From NCBI GenBank assembly GCA_002388885.1, contig DGNI01000120.1, positions 3,987-16,140 of the forward strand: a DNA stretch of 12,154 nucleotides, in the 5' to 3' direction. This document shows positions 8,361 through 12,154 of the stretch, one piece after another (within the stretch, counting starts at the first letter, position 1; each line of letters begins with the position of its first letter). The stretch is from Parvularculaceae bacterium UBA4496 (GTDB lineage: Bacteria; Pseudomonadota; Alphaproteobacteria; Caulobacterales; Parvularculaceae). The notes beneath the pieces are model-generated. The model was not told the origin of the DNA. It searched no databases and was given only the letters and a program-made list of their open reading frames with translations. A program made the translations under genes and the position numbers.

Positions 8361-9866
8361 TTAAATGTATCCAAATGCGAGCATCGCGTCAGCCACCCGT
8401 GCAAAGCTCGAAACGTTCGCACCTGTCTGGTAATCGATTATGCCGTTACGCACAGGCGCGTATTCAACACATTGCTGGTGAATAGAGCGCATGATTCGCT
8501 CCAATTCCTGCTCTACCTGGTCACGGGTCCAGCTGAGGCGCTGGGCGTTCTGAGCTTGTTCAAGGCCGGAACACCCGACGCCGCCGGCGTTCGCCGCTTT
8601 CGCTGGGCCGAAGATGACATTGGCGTCTTTGAGGACGTGTATCGCCTGCGCGGTCAGCGGCATGTTGGCGCCTTCCGAAAGGCACATGATGCCGTTCTTG
8701 ACCATGGTTGCGGCCATGTGTTCGTCGATCTCGTTTTGCGTCGCGCAGGGAAGGCCCACATCGCACGGCACCGTCCACGGCGACTTGCCGGCGTGGTAGG
8801 AAACCCCTTTTGCTTCATTCGCCAGGACAGAGAGCGATTCGCGACGGTTTTCCTTGACGTCCTGCAGGACCTTGAAGCTGTCATCGGTGAAGCCGTTCGG
8901 CGCATGCGCAAAACCGCGGCTGTCGGAAACGGTCACGACTTTTGCGCCCATGCGCATGGCGCGTTGCACGGCGTAGATCGCCACATTACCGGAACCGGAA
9001 ATCGCAACGGTTTTGCCGTTCATGGTCTTGCCGTGCTTTTTCAGCATTTCCTCGGTGAAGACGACAACGCCGTAACCGGTTGCTTCCTTGCGGATTTCAC
9101 TGCCGCCGTAAGGGATGCCTTTGCCGGTGATGACGCCGCCTGTGTAGAAGTGCGCAAGCTGTTTGTACTTGCCGAAGAGATATCCGATTTCGCGCGCGCC
9201 GACGCCGATATCGCCAGCCGGCACGTCAACGCTTTCACCGATGTGACGGTGCAGTTCCGTCATCATCGAATGACAAAAACGCATGATCTCGGCGTCCGAA
9301 CGGCCTTTCGGATTAAAATTCGCGCCGCCCTTGCCGCCGCCCATGGGCAAACGGGTGAGCGCGTTTTTAAAGGTCTGTTCAAAGCCGAGGAATTTCAGAA
9401 TCGACGCGTTGACGCTCGGGTCAAAGCGCAGTCCGCCCTTGTATGGTCCCATGGACGAGTTGAACTGAACGCGAAAACCTTTGTTGGCGTGCGGAACGCC
9501 CTGGTCGTCTTCCCAAGTGACGCGGAAGCTGACGATCCGGTCGGGTTCGGTCATCCGCTCCAGAATTCGGGCAGTCGTATATTTCTTGTGGTCGAGGTAA
9601 TACGGCATCACCGTTTCGACGAACTCGAACACCGCCTGGTGAAATTCCGTCTCATGCGGGTTGCGATTAACGACGCCCTGCATGAAGTGATCGATTTCCC
9701 GGACCACATTGCCGCCGCCGGCGATGCCTACGCCATAGCTCGCTTTCGGTTGTGATGCTGACCGGGCCAGCGTTTCGCTCATATCCTGTTGCGCCTTAAA
9801 CAGCGGCGCCGGCTTTTCCGCCGGCGGTGCTGCATGAGCCCCATCCTTTTTCTTACGCCAAAACAT
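8361..9866 (-). CDS. gdhA: NADP-type glutamate dehydrogenase with an N-terminal extension
   Basis: Cytoplasmic enzyme interconverting 2-oxoglutarate plus ammonium and glutamate using NAD(P)H. From about residue 55 to the end it aligns by eye with E. coli GdhA over its full length. Catalytic-site motifs are GPYKGG (Lys143), LPMGGGKGG (Lys179) and DVPAGDIG (Asp219). The dinucleotide-binding site is ISGSGNVA (289-296), and the second Rossmann strand ends in VSDSRG rather than an acidic residue, as in NADP-preferring enzymes. ANAGGV and the C-terminal GANVSSFARVADAM are also conserved. The start chosen is ATG at 9866, because GGAGG lies eight bases upstream; a GTG at 9893 would be in frame but has the ribosome site inside the gene. 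The result is 501 residues against 447 in E. coli, with an extra basic, Ala/Pro-rich N-terminus beginning MFWRKKKDG. A second possible start is Met29. Its position between cytochrome genes is unusual for this enzyme. Confidence 0.95.
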   Translation of the reverse strand: MFWRKKKDGAHAAPPAEKPAPLFKAQQDMSETLARSASQPKASYGVGIAGGGNVVREIDHFMQGVVNRNPHETEFHQAVFEFVETVMPYYLDHKKYTTARILERMTEPDRIVSFRVTWEDDQGVPHANKGFRVQFNSSMGPYKGGLRFDPSVNASILKFLGFEQTFKNALTRLPMGGGKGGANFNPKGRSDAEIMRFCHSMMTELHRHIGESVDVPAGDIGVGAREIGYLFGKYKQLAHFYTGGVITGKGIPYGGSEIRKEATGYGVVVFTEEMLKKHGKTMNGKTVAISGSGNVAIYAVQRAMRMGAKVVTVSDSRGFAHAPNGFTDDSFKVLQDVKENRRESLSVLANEAKGVSYHAGKSPWTVPCDVGLPCATQNEIDEHMAATMVKNGIMCLSEGANMPLTAQAIHVLKDANVIFGPAKAANAGGVGCSGLEQAQNAQRLSWTRDQVEQELERIMRSIHQQCVEYAPVRNGIIDYQTGANVSSFARVADAMLAFGYI

Positions 9867-9871
9867 TATTT

Positions 9872-9879
9872 CTCCCTCC
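9872..9879 (-). promoter_or_regulatory. Ribosome binding site of gdhA
   Basis: GGAGGGAG on the minus strand, with its GGAGG core eight bases before the ATG at 9866, decides the gdhA start and keeps the basic N-terminal extension. The leader around it is nearly the same as that of the lipoprotein gene. The rest of the 84-nt gap (9880-9950) contains no promoter or terminator I can defend; a TTGAAA with no matching -10 box was seen. Confidence 0.7.
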
Positions 9880-9950
9880 AGACCCCAAACCACCCAATGT
9901 TACGACACAGCAGGGGAAATTGCTTATCGCATGTTTCAAATTCTCAAGCC

Positions 9951-11288
9951 TCAATTCGACAGCATGGCGCGTATGTCGCCCAGCCCCGCGCGGAAACCGT
10001 TCTGATTGTACGAATAGGGGCTCTGCGCTTCCTTGCTGGCGCGATCGACCGCCGCCTTCATTTCCGGCCCCGCCATGCCGAGCGCATCCGTAAGCCGCTG
10101 TACGGCGAACAGCGCCTGTTCGGCGCCGGCGTAATTTGTGTAACGCTTCGTTCGCCCGTCGCTGACGACTTCGAGCAGGATCGCTCGCACCATCGCTGGG
10201 TCCGAAAGGTCAGCGCCGGTAATGATTGTCGCGGCTTCGCTGGCCGTGTTTTTCAACTTTTCAGCCGCATCGTGAAAGTAACCGCCCGAATGCTGGGAAG
10301 CGGCGTGCAGCACACGGCCTTCGCTCTCAAGCCTGTCGGCAAGCGCCGGATCGATCACGCGCATCGCCGCCTGCAGCATGATGAGGTTGGCGTCATTGAG
10401 GATCGGCGCGCCGGGCCCGAGCGCCCGCCCGGGGTTCGGCCGCCAGCTTAACTGGCCGACGCCTTCGGAAATCGGCTGATGACAGGAATGGCAATCGAAG
10501 AAGACGAGTTCGGGAAAAGCGCCGGCTGAACCCGTATCATTGTCGAGCAGGAGTTCAAGCGTGCGTTCAAATCCCATGGCCTGACCGATCGCCCAGACCT
10601 GCGCGCCCGGCGGAACGGTTTTGCGCTCGCGGTAATCGTCATCAACGACATGGTGCTTCTGAATGGTCGTATAGAGATCAAGTTCGAATTTCATGCGCGG
10701 GTGACCGGCGCCCATGAGCCGGTGCGAGACGAACTGATTTTCGTAGCTGGAGCCGAGATGGCATCCCATACAGAGTTTCGCGCGCGCGACCGGTTCTTCG
10801 GTCGGATAAAGTCCGGCTTCGATGTTTTGCTGATGACCGGCGCCGATGCGGTGGAAGGCGAGCCAATTCTGCGCGCCGCCGTGACAGGCTTCGCAACCGA
10901 CGCCGTCGCTGATCTGGAACCGCTGCGAGCGTTTGTCGTCGGGTACGTTGTCTGCGTGGCAATCGAGGCAGACGGCAGACTCATGCGCAGGTCCAATCCC
11001 GAGATTGGCGGCGATGCGTTTGCCGTGCGGTTCCAGAAGCACCTCATAGGCGCGCGAGTGCGCGCCTTTCTCGCCGCGTGATGCCCAGTGGAAATATTCG
11101 TTTTGTCCGACAACCGGTCCGGCGCCTTCGCCGGTTACCTGGTCGCCATGGCATCCAGCGGTCGAACAACTTGGGACGCCTGTATGACTTAGCCCATCAA
11201 TGAAGGGCACTGGCGGCGTCTGCGCGCGCGCCGCCGTCAGCGCCAACAGCACGGTCAGTATCGGGACTATGAAGCGCATCTTACTCAT
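9951..11288 (-). CDS. Exported pentaheme c-type cytochrome, c554-like
   Basis: Protein of 445 residues with a Sec signal peptide at about 1-22 (cleavage after ARA, mature start QTPP), so probably periplasmic. Heme sites are CSTAGCH at 41-47, an unusual CX4CH spacing, and CXXCH at 107, 132, 173 and 266, five in all. GVGCEACHGG (129-138) and the following His-rich segments with SHRLMGAGHPR (188-198) resemble cytochromes of the c554 / multiheme NapC-partner group, in which free histidines supply distal ligands. The region after about 280 lacks heme motifs and looks mainly helical. The start overlaps the stop of the upstream cytochrome by one base (TAATG), so the two are probably made together and may exchange electrons. 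The likely role is periplasmic electron shuttling; an enzymatic function cannot be excluded, but no CXXCK or other signature of nitrite or hydroxylamine enzymes is present. Confidence 0.85.
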   Translation of the reverse strand: MSKMRFIVPILTVLLALTAARAQTPPVPFIDGLSHTGVPSCSTAGCHGDQVTGEGAGPVVGQNEYFHWASRGEKGAHSRAYEVLLEPHGKRIAANLGIGPAHESAVCLDCHADNVPDDKRSQRFQISDGVGCEACHGGAQNWLAFHRIGAGHQQNIEAGLYPTEEPVARAKLCMGCHLGSSYENQFVSHRLMGAGHPRMKFELDLYTTIQKHHVVDDDYRERKTVPPGAQVWAIGQAMGFERTLELLLDNDTGSAGAFPELVFFDCHSCHQPISEGVGQLSWRPNPGRALGPGAPILNDANLIMLQAAMRVIDPALADRLESEGRVLHAASQHSGGYFHDAAEKLKNTASEAATIITGADLSDPAMVRAILLEVVSDGRTKRYTNYAGAEQALFAVQRLTDALGMAGPEMKAAVDRASKEAQSPYSYNQNGFRAGLGDIRAMLSN

Positions 11289-12154
11289 TACGGCGTTCTC
11301 ATGGCTTCGCGGCGGCGGGCCGGCTGCATCAGCGGCGCTGTCAGGTCGTCATCATGGTAAGCATGGCAGGTTAAGCAATCCGAAGCGATACTCGTCCGGC
11401 CGCTTGTATCGTCATGACAGGCCCGGCAGACTGTGATTGATGGCATAAGGACATCGGCGGATTCCGACGAAACCTCGGCCTTATGGCAGGTCGAACAGTT
11501 GATATCGCCGGTCTCGTGCGCGGCATGGTTGAAAAAAGCCATGGGGTGATACTGGCTGGTGAGCCGCACCGGCGTGAAATCTGGCAACTCGCCGTTGGCC
11601 AGCGCTTCACGCATAGCGGGGTCTTCGTTCTCGTGACACTTCGTGCATACGCCGTCTTCGGAGAATATGCGCTGGATCATCGCGTCGGTATTGCGTTGGG
11701 CGTCGGCAAACGCCTGCGCGCGCAGCCGTTCGCGCCGGGCGCGGGCTTCGGCGCTGAGTTGCCGTTCCAGTACGCCCGCGGGCTGGTCGCCCAACAGAAG
11801 TTGCGTCGCTTGCGCCAGATAGAAGTCTTCCAGCGTTTCACGGACCTCTTCGGGCTCGCCATGCGGCAGGTTGCGCACGGTATTGTCGCTGGTGGCGAAA
11901 GCGAGCGAGTGACAGTCGCTGCAATGGGTTTCCATTTCAATCGGTTCGATGAGCGCCCCGGCAGCGTCAATCGTATGGCAGTCGGCGCAATCGAGGTCTG
12001 CCCCATATCGCGCGCGCAGATTGGCGGGAAGGGTTTCGAGTTTCCGGATTACCTCATCGTCGCTCAAATGAAAATCGTGCGGGCTCTCAAGGCCGTTGTT
12101 TTCTTTCGGTCGATCGACAAGCGACACGCGCTTCATGGAGCCGTCTTCGGCTTG
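11288..12154 (-). CDS. Multiheme c-type cytochrome, C-terminal part (5' end beyond window)
   Basis: The reading frame is open through the right edge. A Met codon at 12136 is present but has no ribosome site, the six codons before it (QAEDGS) are also open, and the product would lack a signal peptide, so the true start lies outside. The visible C-terminal 282 residues from that Met carry six CXXCH sites, beginning at 50, 72, 164, 214, 237 and 254 in that numbering. The pattern CADCHTIDAAG, IEMETHCSDCHSLAF, RNLPHGE, then a charged Arg/Ala-rich helix (about 120-150) and FFNHAAHETGDINCSTCH resembles the C-terminal half of large cytochrome c3-like proteins that have further heme sites upstream; this is a recollection of the family and not a search result. 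It overlaps the pentaheme gene by one base. The likely role is a periplasmic or membrane-anchored electron carrier. Confidence 0.82.
   Translation of the reverse strand, partial: QAEDGSMKRVSLVDRPKENNGLESPHDFHLSDDEVIRKLETLPANLRARYGADLDCADCHTIDAAGALIEPIEMETHCSDCHSLAFATSDNTVRNLPHGEPEEVRETLEDFYLAQATQLLLGDQPAGVLERQLSAEARARRERLRAQAFADAQRNTDAMIQRIFSEDGVCTKCHENEDPAMREALANGELPDFTPVRLTSQYHPMAFFNHAAHETGDINCSTCHKAEVSSESADVLMPSITVCRACHDDTSGRTSIASDCLTCHAYHDDDLTAPLMQPARRREAMRTP

Noticed and set aside
8196..9755. A 519-codon open frame on the plus strand opposite gdhA
   Set aside because: It lies opposite a gene with unmistakable conserved motifs, its product shows no recognisable domain, and long antisense frames are common in GC-rich coding DNA.
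9867..9893. Upstream GTG start at 9893 for gdhA, adding nine residues
   Set aside because: The strong GGAGGGAG ribosome site would fall inside the coding region; the ATG at 9866 has ideal spacing to it.
9900..9950. TTGAAA/TTGAGA boxes upstream of gdhA as a sigma-70 promoter
   Set aside because: No acceptable -10 hexamer lies at 16-18 bases on the minus strand.
12120..12136. Met codon at 12136 as the true start of the right-edge cytochrome
   Set aside because: There is no ribosome site, no signal peptide follows it, and the frame is open upstream to the window edge.

Overview
The window is a compact, co-directional stretch in which every supported gene lies on the minus strand, so transcription runs from position 12154 toward 1. 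Three of the seven genes encode multiheme c-type cytochromes, with 21 heme-attachment motifs between them (20 CXXCH and one CX4CH). Sec signal peptides, a lipobox lipoprotein and an outer-membrane barrel with an aromatic C-terminus mark a Gram-negative bacterium. The GC-rich codon use, the gene families and the gene style suggest a proteobacterium, probably an alphaproteobacterium of marine type. That assignment is an inference and not something the sequence proves.

In transcription order the layout is: (1) the C-terminal part of a multiheme cytochrome, open at the right edge (11288-12154, six heme motifs visible); (2) a secreted pentaheme cytochrome resembling the c554 group (9951-11288), joined to gene 1 by a TAATG overlap; (3) an 84-nt gap, then an NADP-type glutamate dehydrogenase, gdhA, with an unusual N-terminal extension (8361-9866); (4) 41 nt further on, a lipoprotein with two tandem HbpS/GlcG-type heme-binding-like domains (6310-8319); (5) directly abutting it, an outer-membrane beta-barrel (4582-6309); (6) overlapping that by one base, a 1314-residue decaheme cytochrome fused to a C-terminal LVIVD-repeat beta-propeller (638-4582); (7) after an 86-nt gap holding a good hairpin, the first 183 residues of a CPA1 Na+/H+ antiporter, cut by the left edge (1-551).

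The most coherent reading is a cell-envelope electron-transfer locus. Genes 4-6 form a tightly coupled trio of surface lipoprotein, barrel and large cytochrome, analogous in parts list to porin-cytochrome conduits (MtrCAB, PioAB, ExtABCD) but with a different domain make-up. Genes 1 and 2 could be periplasmic electron carriers feeding or draining that conduit. The substrate, and whether electrons go in or out, cannot be read from the sequence. gdhA splits the cytochrome genes into two blocks and may be either a passenger or a metabolic partner. No RNA genes, mobile elements or CRISPR arrays were seen. The only intergenic stretches over 40 nt are 552-637, 8320-8360 and 9867-9950.
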